A stretch of DNA of 64,000 bases, taken from assembly GCF_000243075.1 (NCBI RefSeq), contig NC_016745.1, positions 3,241,001 to 3,305,000 of the forward strand, read 5' to 3'. A program made the translations under genes and the position numbers. The DNA is from Oceanimonas sp. GK1. GTDB taxonomy: Bacteria; Pseudomonadota; Gammaproteobacteria; Enterobacterales; Aeromonadaceae. The notes below the pieces were generated by a model. That model was not told the origin of the DNA. It worked only from the letters and a program-made list of their open reading frames with translations, and did no database searches. Below are positions 9,332 to 20,585 of the stretch, in pieces; position 1 is the first letter of the stretch, and every line of letters begins with the position of its first letter.

Positions 9332-10471
9332 ATGAAAACCGGGGTTTCCTTTCCCCTGCGCGAAGGCGAGTATGCACGGCAGGCCCACTGTGATCTGCCC
9401 GCCGGCAGCGTTGAGCGGGAAATCGGCAAGGACGGCTTTTTCGGCCCGGCCAGTCACATGTATCACCGCCATCCGCCCACCGGCTGGAGCCACTGGGAAG
9501 GGCCGTTGCGTCCCCGCGCGCTCGATACCGGCAAACTGCCCGTACCGGGCCCGTCTCCCTGGGACGCGGCGTCCCTGCTGTATAACGAGCGGCTGCACAT
9601 TCGCCTGTGGCGTTGCCAGGCCGCCATGGATCACTTGGTGCGTAACGGCGACGGCGACGAATGCCTGTTTGTGCACCAGGGTCGCGGCGAGCTGTATTGC
9701 GACTATGGCAGGCTGCCTTTCACCCAAGGGGATTACCTGGTGCTGCCCCGCTCCACCAGCTGGCGTATTGAGCCCGCCGAGCCGGTTACCCTGCTGATGA
9801 TTGAAGCCACTCACGGCAGCTACCGGCTGGCAGACCGGGGGCCGGCAGGGCGGCACGCCATTTTTGACCCGGGCGTGCTGGATCACCCGCACATCGACGA
9901 GGCCTTTACCCGCCAGGCCGAGGCTCCCGGCGAGTGGCAAGTCAAGCTCAAGGCCCGCGGCCAGCTGAACACCATCACCTACCCGTTCAACCCGCTGGAC
10001 GCCATAGGCTGGAAGGGCGATCTGACCGTGCTCCGGCTCAACTGGCGGGACATTCGCCCCCTGATGAGCCATCGCTATCACCTGCCGCCTTCGGCCCACA
10101 GCACCTGGGTGACCGACGATTTTGTGATCTGCACCTTTGTGCCCCGGCCCATGGAGTCGGATCCCGGGGCGCTCAAGGTGCCTTTCTTTCACAATAACGA
10201 CGATTACGACGAAGTGATTTTTTATCACCAGGGCAACTTTTTCAGCCGCGACAATATCGACGCCGGCATGATCACCTGGCACCCCTGCGGCTTTACCCAT
10301 GGCCCTCATCCCAAGGCGTTGGTCGCCGGCAGCCAAGCCAGGCGCACCGAAACCGACGAGGTGGCGGTGATGATCGACAGCCGCCAGCCCCTGAACCTGG
10401 CCGAGCTGCCGCCGGGGGTGGAAAACGCCGATTACGTCAACTCCTGGCAAGGCAACGGCGCCGCCACATAA
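9332..10471 (+). CDS. hmgA: Homogentisate 1,2-dioxygenase
   Basis: 379-residue non-haem Fe(II) enzyme that opens the ring of homogentisate to maleylacetoacetate in tyrosine/phenylalanine breakdown. The conserved C-terminal cupin region is clear: FFHNNDDYDEVIFYHQGNF followed by TWHPCGFTHGPHP, which contains the His/Glu iron ligands of the family. The enzyme is shorter than the ~430-residue fungal and animal type and matches the compact bacterial group. First gene of an operon with fumarylacetoacetase and acetoacetyl-CoA synthetase. Its start ATG follows GGAGG at 9320-9324. Probably controlled by the divergent MarR protein. Confidence 0.95.
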   Translation: MKTGVSFPLREGEYARQAHCDLPAGSVEREIGKDGFFGPASHMYHRHPPTGWSHWEGPLRPRALDTGKLPVPGPSPWDAASLLYNERLHIRLWRCQAAMDHLVRNGDGDECLFVHQGRGELYCDYGRLPFTQGDYLVLPRSTSWRIEPAEPVTLLMIEATHGSYRLADRGPAGRHAIFDPGVLDHPHIDEAFTRQAEAPGEWQVKLKARGQLNTITYPFNPLDAIGWKGDLTVLRLNWRDIRPLMSHRYHLPPSAHSTWVTDDFVICTFVPRPMESDPGALKVPFFHNNDDYDEVIFYHQGNFFSRDNIDAGMITWHPCGFTHGPHPKALVAGSQARRTETDEVAVMIDSRQPLNLAELPPGVENADYVNSWQGNGAAT

Positions 10472-10487
10472 CGTAAACAAGGAGGTA

Positions 10488-11479
10488 ATGGTGAAACTGG
10501 CTTCTCTCAAGGAAGGACGTGACGGCAGCCTGGTGGTGGTGTCCCGGGATCTGCGCCGGGCCTGCAGCGCCGAAGGGGTAGCACCCACCCTGCAGGCCGC
10601 GCTCGACAACTGGGAGGAATGCGAGCGCGCCCTGCGCGCCCTCTACCAGCAACTGAACCGGGAAACCCACCGCGACGCCTTTGACTTCCACCCGCAGGAA
10701 TGTGCCGCTCCCCTGCCCCGGGCCTACCAGTGGGCCGACGGCAGCGCCTACGTCAGTCATATCGAGCTGGTGCGCCGGGCCCGGGGCGCCGAAATGCCGC
10801 CCAGCTTCTGGACCGATCCGCTGATGTATCAGGGCATGTCGGACGGGTTTCTCGGCCCCTGCGACGACATTGCCCTGGCCGATGAAGCCTGGGGCATCGA
10901 TTTTGAAGGGGAAGTGGCGGTGATCACCGGGGATGTGCCCATGGGCACCGAAGAGCGCCACACCCTGCCCCATGTGCGACTGCTGATGCTGGTGAACGAT
11001 GTGTCGCTGCGCAACCTGATCCCGGCGGAGCTGGCCAAGGGCTTTGGCTTTTTCCAGTCCAAACCGGCCACTTCCTGCTCACCGGTGGCGGTCACCCCCG
11101 ACGAGTTGGGTCAGCACTGGCAACAGGGCCGGGTGCAGCACCGGCTGCGGGTGGAACTGAACGGCACCCTGTTTGGGGAGCCCCACGCCGGCACCGACAT
11201 GACCTTTGGCTTTGACCGTCTGATTGCCCACGCCTGCCTGAGCCGGCGACTGGGGGCCGGTACCATTATCGGCTCGGGCACCGTCTCCAACCGGGATGAA
11301 CACACCGGCGCCTGCTGCATTGCCGAACGCCGCACCCGAGAACTGCTCAACGCCGGCAGCGCCAGCACGTCCTTTATGCACTTTGGCGATCGGGTGCGCA
11401 TGGAAATGATCGATGACGGGGGGCAGAGCATTTTCGGCGCCATCGATCAGCAACTGGTGCGCTACCGGGGGCCGGACAC

Positions 11480-11483
<4 letters not shown>
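10488..11483 (+). CDS. Fumarylacetoacetate hydrolase
   Basis: 331-residue FAH-family enzyme that splits fumarylacetoacetate to fumarate and acetoacetate, the last step of the homogentisate path. Metal-site motifs are visible in GIDFEGEVAVITGDVPMG (the conserved E-x-E pattern) and in the C-terminal GSGTVSN. It starts 17 bp after hmgA and overlaps the next gene by 4 bp (ATGA). GGAGG ends only 2 bases before the ATG at 10488; a GTG at 10491 is 5 bases away, so the true start may be one codon later. A maleylacetoacetate isomerase gene is absent from this operon. Confidence 0.93.
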
Positions 11484-13422
<1,939 letters not shown>

Positions 13423-13426
<4 letters not shown>

Positions 13427-13641
13427 CTGTCGAGGTAGCGCCCCTGGCTCAGCTCGCGTTCGCGCTGGCATTCGGCCAGGTAGATGGCGGCCACCACGGA
13501 AGATTCCTTGTGATGATCGTCAATGGCCCGGGAGACCATGCGCTCCAGAGTCTTGTCATTCTTGGCCATGCGGAACTTGCGCAGCCAGTAATATTTGTCC
13601 TGCAGATCCTGTTCCTGAACTGACTCGATATGTTCGTTCAT
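13423..13641 (-). CDS. Small conserved-looking protein of unknown function
   Basis: A 72-residue charged protein if read from the ATG at 13641 (MNEHIESVQEQ); the open frame continues to a TTG at 13704. It is alpha-helical in appearance with a run KYYWLRKFRMAKNDKTLERM and a tail QGRYLDS. No membrane segment or signal is seen. The last 4 bp overlap the end of aacS on the other strand, i.e. the two genes converge. I do not recognise a family; codon use is like the neighbours, so it is probably real. Confidence 0.6.
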
Positions 13642-13718
13642 TAATGACGTGAATTCCGGTGAGGAAATAAAGTAAAAGGCCAAAGCCGAAAAATTAGACG
13701 GCAAACCGTCCGAAATGG

Positions 13719-13741
13719 TTCCCGCGCCATTGGCGCGGGAA
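13719..13741. terminator. Hairpin downstream of trpS
   Basis: A perfect 10-bp stem, TTCCCGCGCC-ATT-GGCGCGGGAA, lies 17 bp past the trpS stop. It lacks a T-tract, so it may be a stabilising or Rho-linked 3' structure rather than an intrinsic terminator. Confidence 0.45.
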
Positions 13742-13757
13742 TCCGGGCAGAGTGGGC

Positions 13758-14765
13758 TCAGCGAACCCGCGGCACGAAGCCGATCACATCATACACTTTG
13801 TCGAGGGTCTGCACCGCCTTGGCCCGGGCCTTGTCGGCGCCCAGCGTCAGCACCCGGCGCAGCTCGGTCTCATCTTCCCGCAGCTCGTGAAAACGCTGCT
13901 GAATGGGGGCGAGCATGGCCAGCACCGCCTCGGCGGTTTCGGTCTTGAGGTGACCGTACATCTTGCCCTCAAAGTGCTGCTCCAGCTCCGGGAGGGTGCG
14001 ACCGCTGGCACCGGCCATCAGGGTCAGCAGGTTGGACACGCCGGGCTTTTCGGCGGTGTCGAAACGCACCACGGGCGGCTCGTCCGAATCGGTCACGGCC
14101 CGCTTCAGCTTCTTGGTGATCACCTTGGGATCTTCCAGCAGTCCGATGAAGTTGTTGGCGTTGTCGTCCGACTTCGACATCTTCTTGGTCGGCTCCTGCA
14201 GGCTCATGATGCGGGCGCCGTCTTCGGGAATAAAGGGCTCGGGCACGGTAAACACGTCGCCATACAGCTGGTTGAAGCGGTAGGCGATGTCCCGGGTCAG
14301 CTCCAGATGCTGCTTCTGATCGTTGCCCACCGGCACCTGGTTGGCCTGATACAGCAGAATATCGGCGGCCATCAGCGCCGGATAGGTAAAGAGGCCGGCG
14401 TTGATGTTTTCGGCGTAGCGGCTGGACTTGTCCTTGAACTGGGTCATGCGCGACAGCTCGCCGAACTGGGTATAGCAGTTGAGCACCCAGGCCAGCTCCG
14501 CGTGCTCGGGCACGTGAGACTGAATAAAGATGGTGCTCTGCTCGGGCTCAAGGCCGATGGCCAGGTACAGGGCGGCGGCGTCCAGGCAGGCCGAGCGCAG
14601 GGCTTGCGGGTCTTGCCGCACGGTGATGGCGTGCATGTCCACGATGCAGTACAGGCAGTCGTAGTCCTGCTGCATTTTCACCCACTGGCGCAGGGCGCCC
14701 ATGTAGTTGCCAATGGTCAGCTGGCCCGAGGGCTGGGCACCGCTGAGTACGATGGGTTTAGCCAT
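13758..14765 (-). CDS. trpS: Tryptophanyl-tRNA synthetase
   Basis: 335-residue class I aminoacyl-tRNA synthetase charging tRNA-Trp. The HIGH-type motif is TIGN within [17 protein letters not shown] near the N-terminus; the KMSKS loop is KKMSKSDDN near residue 195. Length matches the bacterial enzyme (about 334). Last gene of the conserved aroK-aroB-damX-dam-rpe-gph-trpS cluster found in E. coli and relatives; it follows gph by 23 bp. Confidence 0.97.
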   Translation of the reverse strand: MAKPIVLSGAQPSGQLTIGNYMGALRQWVKMQQDYDCLYCIVDMHAITVRQDPQALRSACLDAAALYLAIGLEPEQSTIFIQSHVPEHAELAWVLNCYTQFGELSRMTQFKDKSSRYAENINAGLFTYPALMAADILLYQANQVPVGNDQKQHLELTRDIAYRFNQLYGDVFTVPEPFIPEDGARIMSLQEPTKKMSKSDDNANNFIGLLEDPKVITKKLKRAVTDSDEPPVVRFDTAEKPGVSNLLTLMAGASGRTLPELEQHFEGKMYGHLKTETAEAVLAMLAPIQQRFHELREDETELRRVLTLGADKARAKAVQTLDKVYDVIGFVPRVR

Positions 14766-14788
14766 GATGTTCCTTGTGGTGTATTGGG

Positions 14789-15457
14789 TTAAATCTTAAG
14801 GATGGCAGCGAGCCCGGCGAAATCGTCCAGCACCCAGTCGGGGGAGCTGTCGGCGATGGGCCGGCCGTAATTGTAGCCATAGCTCAGCGCCGCCACCGCC
14901 ATGCCCGCGGCCCTGGCCGCCAGCACGTCGTTCTCCGAGTCACCCACCATCAGGCTGCGGGCCGGGCTCACGTCCAGCCGCTCGCAGATGTGCAGCAGCG
15001 GGGCCGCACTCGGCTTTTTCTCGGCCAGGCTGTCGCCGCCCAGGGCCAGTTCAAAGTGATCGGTCAGTCCTCCCGCCGCCAGAATGCCGGGCACAAAACG
15101 ATAGGGCTTGTTGGTAACCAGGGCCAGGCGTTTGCCCGCCGTGCGCAACCGCTCAAGGGTGTCGAGCACGCCGGGATAAAACACCAGGGCAGCGTCGGCA
15201 TGGCCGGCATAGGCCTCGTCGAACAGGGCGCGGGCGCGGCGGTGCAGGTCGGCGTCCGGGGCCTCTCCCTGCGCGGCGGTGAGCGCCCGCTGTACCAGCA
15301 TGTCGGCACCATTGCCCACCCAGCAACGCACCGCTTCCACCGGCTGACCGGCATGGCCGAGGGTGGCCAGCATGTCGTTGATGGCCTCGGCCAGCTGGGG
15401 CACGCTGTCGATCAGGGTGCCGTCGAGATCGAACTGAATAAGCTCAAAGTCAGCCAT
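14789..15457 (-). CDS. gph: Phosphoglycolate phosphatase
   Basis: 222-residue HAD-superfamily phosphatase that removes phosphoglycolate formed during DNA repair or oxygenation. HAD motif I is [10 protein letters not shown] near the N-terminus; motif III/IV is [17 protein letters not shown] near the C-terminus. The start codon lies inside the 3' end of rpe (8-bp overlap), so the two are translationally coupled. Position in the dam-rpe-gph-trpS order supports the name. Confidence 0.95.
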   Translation of the reverse strand: MADFELIQFDLDGTLIDSVPQLAEAINDMLATLGHAGQPVEAVRCWVGNGADMLVQRALTAAQGEAPDADLHRRARALFDEAYAGHADAALVFYPGVLDTLERLRTAGKRLALVTNKPYRFVPGILAAGGLTDHFELALGGDSLAEKKPSAAPLLHICERLDVSPARSLMVGDSENDVLAARAAGMAVAALSYGYNYGRPIADSSPDWVLDDFAGLAAILKI

Positions 15458-16124
15458 GGGCGGCCGCCAGCTCCCGGCGCATCTGGTCGATCACCGCCTT
15501 GTAGTCGGGCTTGCCGAAAATGGCCGAGCCGGCCACAAACATGTCGGCGCCGGCCTCGGCGATATCGCGAATGTTCTCGGGCTTGACGCCGCCGTCGATC
15601 TCCAGACGAATATTGCGGCCGCTCTCGTTGATACGGCGACGGGCTTCACGCAGCTTGTCGAGGGTACCGGCAATAAAGGACTGACCGCCAAAGCCCGGGT
15701 TGACCGACATCAGCAGGATCACGTCGACCTTGTCCATCACGTAGTCCAGGTGGCTGAGCGGCGTGGCCGGGTTGAACACCAGGCCGGCCTGGCAGCCCTG
15801 CTCGCGAATCAGCCCCAGGGTGCGGTCGATGTGCTCGGACGCTTCCGGGTGAAAGGTGATGATGGAGGCTCCCGCTTTCGCGAACTCGGGCACCAGGCTG
15901 TCGACCGGCTTAACCATCAGGTGCACGTCGATGGGCGCGGTAATGCCGTAGTCGCGCAGGGCCTGGCACACCATGGGACCAATGGTCAGGTTGGGCACAT
16001 AGTGGTTGTCCATCACATCGAAATGCACGACATCGGCACCGGCTTCCAGCACGTTCGCCACGTCTTCACCCAGACGGGCAAAATCGGCGGAAAGAATGGA
16101 AGGAGCAATCAGAAAGTCTTTCAT
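15450..16124 (-). CDS. rpe: Ribulose-phosphate 3-epimerase
   Basis: 224-residue TIM-barrel enzyme of the pentose phosphate pathway interconverting ribulose 5-phosphate and xylulose 5-phosphate. Family motifs seen are [15 protein letters not shown] at the N-terminus, [36 protein letters not shown] and [12 protein letters not shown]. Full length. It overlaps gph by 8 bp and lies downstream of dam in the conserved cluster, separated here by a divergent small gene (16346-16531). Confidence 0.97.
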   Translation of the reverse strand: MKDFLIAPSILSADFARLGEDVANVLEAGADVVHFDVMDNHYVPNLTIGPMVCQALRDYGITAPIDVHLMVKPVDSLVPEFAKAGASIITFHPEASEHIDRTLGLIREQGCQAGLVFNPATPLSHLDYVMDKVDVILLMSVNPGFGGQSFIAGTLDKLREARRRINESGRNIRLEIDGGVKPENIRDIAEAGADMFVAGSAIFGKPDYKAVIDQMRRELAAAHG

Positions 16125-16239
16125 CGGGGTTACCTTGAGCGCAAAAAACGCACCGATTCTACCCCAGCGCCCGGGGATTCTCTAGCGCGCGTCTATGCTT
16201 GGCGTAAGCGAATTCGGGAGTATGGCCTGGCTTCGTCGA

Positions 16240-16322
16240 GTCATTCCGGCCTTGAGCCGGAATCTGTAGCAGGATGCAAAGCACTCCCTGAAGGAAGATG
16301 CCGGCTCGAAGGCCGGCATGAC
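16240..16322. repeat. Large imperfect inverted repeat (REP/MITE-like)
   Basis: An 83-bp segment begins GTCATTCCGGCCTTGAGCCG and ends CCGGCTCGAAGGCCGGCATG followed by AC; the two ends are near reverse complements, so the whole element folds back on itself. It sits in the 220-bp spacer between the divergent rpe and DUF2970 genes. It is of the common intergenic 'GTCAT-CCGGC' class. Related short pieces occur at 123-142. No coding capacity is seen. Confidence 0.55.
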
Positions 16323-16345
16323 AAATCTTGTGGAGAGGAAAGCCC

Positions 16346-16531
16346 ATGAGCTGGAAACACAGACTGCAGGCGGTGCTGGCCGCCCTGTTCGGGGTGCAGT
16401 CGGAGCAAAACCGCCACGCCCAGTTCACCGGCAGTCCCTGGCCCTATGTGGCCCTGGGGGCGGTACTGATTTTGCTGTTTGTGCTGGCGCTGGTGGGCAT
16501 AGTGAAGCTGGTGCTGGGCGGTGAGGGGTAA
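16346..16531 (+). CDS. Small membrane protein, DUF2970 family
   Basis: 61-residue protein from the ATG at 16346, chosen because GGAGAGGAA lies 7-8 bases upstream. It has the DUF2970 pattern: a short cytoplasmic head (LAALFGVQSEQNRHAQF) followed by one C-terminal transmembrane helix (PYVALGAVLILLFVLALVGI). The function of the family is unknown. It is the only plus-strand gene in this part of the cluster. Confidence 0.75.
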   Translation: MSWKHRLQAVLAALFGVQSEQNRHAQFTGSPWPYVALGAVLILLFVLALVGIVKLVLGGEG

Positions 16532-16572
16532 AACGTGAGGAGTGAGGCGATGGTTTCCTCACACTTTACCCC

Positions 16573-17409
16573 TCACTCCTCACCGGCCTTCGGCGCGAAC
16601 AGCGCCAGCAGTTCATCCACCTTCTGGCGATTGTGGCCGTGACGGCTGATGGTCCGCTTGACCGCCACCACATCCAGGCTCGCATCCCGGTACAGTTCCC
16701 GGGTCAGCGGAATATCGTGGTTGCTGATCAGCACCGGCACGCCCTTGGCCGCGGTTTCCCGGGCCAGCCGCGCCAGAATGGCCTGATCGTCCAGGGTAAA
16801 GCCGTTGGCGGCATAGGTGGTAAAACTGGCGGTACTCGACAGCGGCGCATAGGGCGGATCGCAGTAGAACACCTGATCCGGCTCGGCGCCGGCAAAGACT
16901 TCATCATAGCCCTGGCAGACAAAGCGGGCCTTCTGTGCCTTTTCGGCAAAAAACCACAGCTCCCTTTCGGGAAAATAGGGCTTCTTGTAGGCGCCAAAGG
17001 GCACATTGAAACCGCCCTTGCGGTTATAGCGGCACAGGCCGTTGTAACCGTGGCGATTGAGGTACAGGAACAGCAAGGCCCGCCGGAACGGCTCCGCTTC
17101 CTGATTGAACTCGGTACGCAGGCCGTAATACACCGCCTTGTCGTTATTGCCGGGCACAAACAGGCTGGCCGCCTCGCGAACAAAGGCATCGGGGCGGGTT
17201 TGCAGCAACTGGTAGAGACTGATCAGATCGGCGTTGATGTCGGCCAGCACATAGGCATCGAAGTTCGAATTGAGAAACACCGACCCCGCCCCCACGAAGG
17301 GCTCGACCAGGGTGCGGCCTTCGGGCAGGCGGCGGTTGATGTTGTCCACCAGACCATATTTTCCGCCGGCCCACTTAAGAAAGGCGCGGGTTTTCGTCAT
17401 TGTTGCCAT
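16573..17409 (-). CDS. dam: DNA adenine methylase (GATC-specific)
   Basis: 278-residue N6-adenine methyltransferase, the same length as E. coli Dam and closely similar. It modifies GATC sites and guides mismatch repair (with MutS, also encoded here) and replication timing. The SAM-binding FVGAGSVF and catalytic DPPY (YCDPPYAPLS) motifs are present, as is the N-terminal FLKWAGGKY. The start at 17409 (MATMTKTRAF) or the ATG three codons later is most likely; a longer frame to 17460 is not conserved. It lies 53 bp downstream of damX. Confidence 0.96.
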   Translation of the reverse strand: MATMTKTRAFLKWAGGKYGLVDNINRRLPEGRTLVEPFVGAGSVFLNSNFDAYVLADINADLISLYQLLQTRPDAFVREAASLFVPGNNDKAVYYGLRTEFNQEAEPFRRALLFLYLNRHGYNGLCRYNRKGGFNVPFGAYKKPYFPERELWFFAEKAQKARFVCQGYDEVFAGAEPDQVFYCDPPYAPLSSTASFTTYAANGFTLDDQAILARLARETAAKGVPVLISNHDIPLTRELYRDASLDVVAVKRTISRHGHNRQKVDELLALFAPKAGEE

Positions 17410-17462
17410 TATTGCCGAACCGTGTGAGGGGCGCGCATTGTAACCCCATGCCGTGCCCATGG

Positions 17463-18815
17463 CTACGGGCCGGCTTCTTTTTGCACCTGGCCAAAGGGCT
17501 TGGGCCAGGGCTTGGCGGCACGCAGCTCGCCGGGCAGCCCGCCAATGGCCCGCCGCGCCTGCTCGGCCGTGGCAAAATCGCCGTGCACCAGCACATACCA
17601 GGGCTGGCCGTTAAGAGTGCGGGAATAGACCCAGGCGGGCGACAACCGGTGGCGGGACACCAGCTGGTTGAGGGCGTTCTGATCCCGGCTCGCCATCAGC
17701 TGCAGGGTGTAATGGGCCGCCGGTTTTTGCTTCAGTGCCGCCGGCGAAGTGGGCGTCGGCGAAGTGGGCATCGGAGCGGCTCGAGTGTCGTTGGCCGCCG
17801 GACGCTCGGCCTGAGGCTCGCCGTCTCGGCGCAGTAACCGGCTGACCACCTCGTCTTCAATGATCACCCGTTCCTTGCCACTGTCGTCGGGAGATGCTGC
17901 CACCTGGGTGTCCACACGGGGTTCATCGGGCAGCGGCTCCAGCGGCCAGTCACTGACCAGCGGCTCGGCCCCGGACTCGGTCGGTGTTGCCGGCACTTCG
18001 GGGGCCAGGGTCAGGGGCTGCCCCGGGGCCTCGGGCAGGGATTCGGCCTGAAACGGCTGGGCCACCTCGGGAGCAGGCTCCTGCCTGCCCAGCAGCAGGC
18101 TGACCACCGCCGTCAGCCCAAGCAGGATCAACCCGGTCAGCAGGATTTTGACGGATTTGTTTTCAAGCCATTGCCGGTATTGGGAAGGTCTCATGCTCGA
18201 CTCCATGCTGGTCGCCAGATCGCCCGGGTAATGCAGCCGTGCAAGCAGGCTTGCCGCTGGCTCCACCCCGGAATGAAGGCACAGTTGCCGTTTATCCTGC
18301 TCGCTCAGTTCGGGAACTTCAAGCTCCACCACCGGCAGTTCCGGATAACTGCGCAACAGCCCGCGCACCCCGCCGGCCCAGGAGGGCAGGCCCAGCAACG
18401 CCATAAAGGGGCGCAGCTCTGCCGGCAAGCCCTGGCCCAGTTCGGCCAGCTCCTGCAGTTGGGGATCGGTCAGCCACTGGGCGTTGTCCACCACCAGCAG
18501 CCGCCGGCCCGGCGCCGCCGGCAGCAAGCGGGTCATGGAGTCAAGCAGAGTGTCATCGGCATCAAAGACCGCCCCGGCAAACCACTGCTCCAGCAGCGCT
18601 TCGCGAAAGGCGGTCTGACTGGTGATCAGACGAGCATCGAGCACCACAGGGGTGAGCCCGGTGCTCTGTTGCGCCAGCAGGCCGGCCAGGGTGCTTTTGC
18701 CGGCACCCTTGGGGCCACTCAGCAACACCAGTTCGTGATCGAGCCTAAACAGGTGCAGCAGCCGCTCCAGCAACTGCTGTTGGGAGGACAGTATCGGCAG
18801 GGCCTCGGCGGTCAC
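17463..18815 (-). CDS. damX: DamX-like protein with AAA ATPase and SPOR domains
   Basis: 450-residue membrane protein. An N-terminal P-loop domain (GPKGAGKST about residues 34-42; Walker B LLVVDNAQ) is followed by one transmembrane helix (about 222-242, ILLTGLILLGLTAVVSLLLG), a long acidic, proline-rich linker and a C-terminal SPOR domain (about 365-445; YTLQLMASRDQNALNQLV). SPOR domains bind denuded septal peptidoglycan, so it should sit at the division site. The ATPase-containing form is longer at the N-terminus than the E. coli protein and is known from Vibrio and Aeromonas-type genomes. Lies between aroB and dam, 12 bp after aroB. Confidence 0.9.
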   Translation of the reverse strand: MTAEALPILSSQQQLLERLLHLFRLDHELVLLSGPKGAGKSTLAGLLAQQSTGLTPVVLDARLITSQTAFREALLEQWFAGAVFDADDTLLDSMTRLLPAAPGRRLLVVDNAQWLTDPQLQELAELGQGLPAELRPFMALLGLPSWAGGVRGLLRSYPELPVVELEVPELSEQDKRQLCLHSGVEPAASLLARLHYPGDLATSMESSMRPSQYRQWLENKSVKILLTGLILLGLTAVVSLLLGRQEPAPEVAQPFQAESLPEAPGQPLTLAPEVPATPTESGAEPLVSDWPLEPLPDEPRVDTQVAASPDDSGKERVIIEDEVVSRLLRRDGEPQAERPAANDTRAAPMPTSPTPTSPAALKQKPAAHYTLQLMASRDQNALNQLVSRHRLSPAWVYSRTLNGQPWYVLVHGDFATAEQARRAIGGLPGELRAAKPWPKPFGQVQKEAGP

Positions 18816-18827
18816 GCGCTACCGCCC

Positions 18828-19895
18828 TTAATCCAGCACTTGTGCCAGCTGGCCCTGAGTGACGTCACTCACCACCCGCGCCCGGCCAATGCCCTCGGGC
18901 AGCACCAGCCGCAGCTGGCCGGCCAGCACCTTCTTGTCCCGCAGCATGTGCGGCAGGTACTGGGCCAGGGTCATGCCGGCGGGGCCGGCAACCGGCAGCC
19001 GGGCCCGGGTCAGCAGGGCTTCGACCCGGGCCACCTCGGCCTCGCTCATGTCGCCGCGCAGCCGGGCGGTATGGCAGGCCTGCATGGTGCCGGCGGCCAC
19101 CGCCTCGCCGTGCAGCCAGTTGCCATAGCCCATTTCCGCCTCGATGGCATGACCAAAGGTGTGGCCCAGATTGAGCAGGGCGCGCACACCGTGCTCACGC
19201 TCGTCGCAGGCCACCATCTCGGCCTTGATCTCGCAGCAGCGACGAATGGCGTAAGACAGAGCTTCAGTATCGAGTTGCTGCAGGCGGGACAGGTTCTGCT
19301 CGAGCCAGGCAAAGAAGTCGGCATCCCAGATAATGCCGTACTTGATCACCTCGGCCATGCCGGCGGCAAATTCCCGCTCGGGCAGGCTGCCCAGGCAGGC
19401 GGTATCGATCAACACCAGCTCCGGCTGGTAAAAGGCCCCGATCATATTCTTGCCCAGGGGATGGTTGACCGCGGTCTTGCCGCCCACCGAGGAGTCGACC
19501 TGGGCCAGCAGGGTGGTGGGCACCTGAATAAAGGGCACGCCCCGCTGATAGCAGGCGGCGGCAAAGCCGGTCAGATCGCCGATCACCCCGCCGCCGAGGG
19601 CGATCAGGGTAGTATCCCGGCCGTGACCGCTTTCCAGCAGCTTGCCCATCACCTGATTAAAGGTCTCCAGGGTCTTGAACTGCTCGCCATCGGGCAGCCC
19701 CAGGGTGTCGGCCTCAAGCGGTGCCAGGGCCGCCAGCAGCCGGTCAAGGTACAGCGGCGCCACCACCTCGTTGGTGACCACCAGTACCTTGTTGCCCTTG
19801 ATGGCGCCCTTCAGCAGAGCGCCGTCGGACATCAGCCCGGCGGCGATCAGGATGGGGTAGCTGCGTTCGCCCAGATTGACGGTTAACCTTTCCAT
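18828..19895 (-). CDS. aroB: 3-dehydroquinate synthase
   Basis: 355-residue NAD+- and metal-dependent enzyme of the shikimate pathway converting DAHP to 3-dehydroquinate. Motifs seen are the nucleotide-binding [19 protein letters not shown], the active-site region [20 protein letters not shown], and the metal-ligand histidines in [12 protein letters not shown]. Full length. Follows aroK by 15 bp; the pair forms the usual aroKB unit. Confidence 0.97.
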   Translation of the reverse strand: MERLTVNLGERSYPILIAAGLMSDGALLKGAIKGNKVLVVTNEVVAPLYLDRLLAALAPLEADTLGLPDGEQFKTLETFNQVMGKLLESGHGRDTTLIALGGGVIGDLTGFAAACYQRGVPFIQVPTTLLAQVDSSVGGKTAVNHPLGKNMIGAFYQPELVLIDTACLGSLPEREFAAGMAEVIKYGIIWDADFFAWLEQNLSRLQQLDTEALSYAIRRCCEIKAEMVACDEREHGVRALLNLGHTFGHAIEAEMGYGNWLHGEAVAAGTMQACHTARLRGDMSEAEVARVEALLTRARLPVAGPAGMTLAQYLPHMLRDKKVLAGQLRLVLPEGIGRARVVSDVTQGQLAQVLD

Positions 19896-19910
19896 GGAGC
19901 TTCTCCCGGC

Positions 19911-20429
19911 TTACAGGCCGATCAGTTCAACGATCTGGTTGGCCACCAGCTTGGCGCTCTGCTCATCGGTGCGCACGACGTAGTCGGCCACTTCCCGGTA
20001 GAGCTCATTGCGCTCGTGGGCCAGGCGTTCCAGCACCTCCCGCGGCGGCTCTTCGGTTTGCAGCAGCGGGCGGCGCTTGTCTTTCTGCACTCGGGCCAGC
20101 TGCTTTTCCACCGTGGTTTCCAGGTACACCACTATGCCCCGGGCCGACAGCCGGTTACGGCTTTCCCGGCTCTTGATGGAGCCGCCGCCGGTGGCGAGTA
20201 CAATGCCCTGCAGCTCGCTCAGTTCGTTGATTACCTTTTCTTCGCGTTGGCGGAAGCCTTCTTCGCCTTCGACATCAAACACCCAGCTGATATCGGCACC
20301 GGTACGGCGCTCGATTTCATGATCGGAGTCGTAAAACTCCATATGAAGTTGCTGGGCCAGATATTTGCCAATGGTGCTCTTGCCCGCACCCATAGGTCCC
20401 ACTAGGAAGATATTGCGTTTCTCAGCCAT
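19911..20429 (-). CDS. aroK: Shikimate kinase I
   Basis: 172-residue P-loop kinase phosphorylating shikimate. The start [19 protein letters not shown] at 20429 is nearly identical to E. coli AroK; a longer frame to 20453 adds 8 residues and is disfavoured. The [11 protein letters not shown] substrate region and the GGG motif (LATGGGSI) are present. It leads the aroK-aroB-damX-dam part of the cluster and lies about 156 bp downstream of pilQ. Confidence 0.97.
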   Translation of the reverse strand: MAEKRNIFLVGPMGAGKSTIGKYLAQQLHMEFYDSDHEIERRTGADISWVFDVEGEEGFRQREEKVINELSELQGIVLATGGGSIKSRESRNRLSARGIVVYLETTVEKQLARVQKDKRRPLLQTEEPPREVLERLAHERNELYREVADYVVRTDEQSAKLVANQIVELIGL

Positions 20430-20585
20430 GTTGCACGAAATTCTCACAAACAAATGCGCCCCACGAACACCGCGGGGTCGACGATGAACCTAACCTTGAT
20501 TTTCTGAAACTGGACGCCGGATTATCGCAACTGAGCCGGCGGCTGGCAAGGTGCACGCCGCCGGCTCGGTGATCGGCCCCGGTTC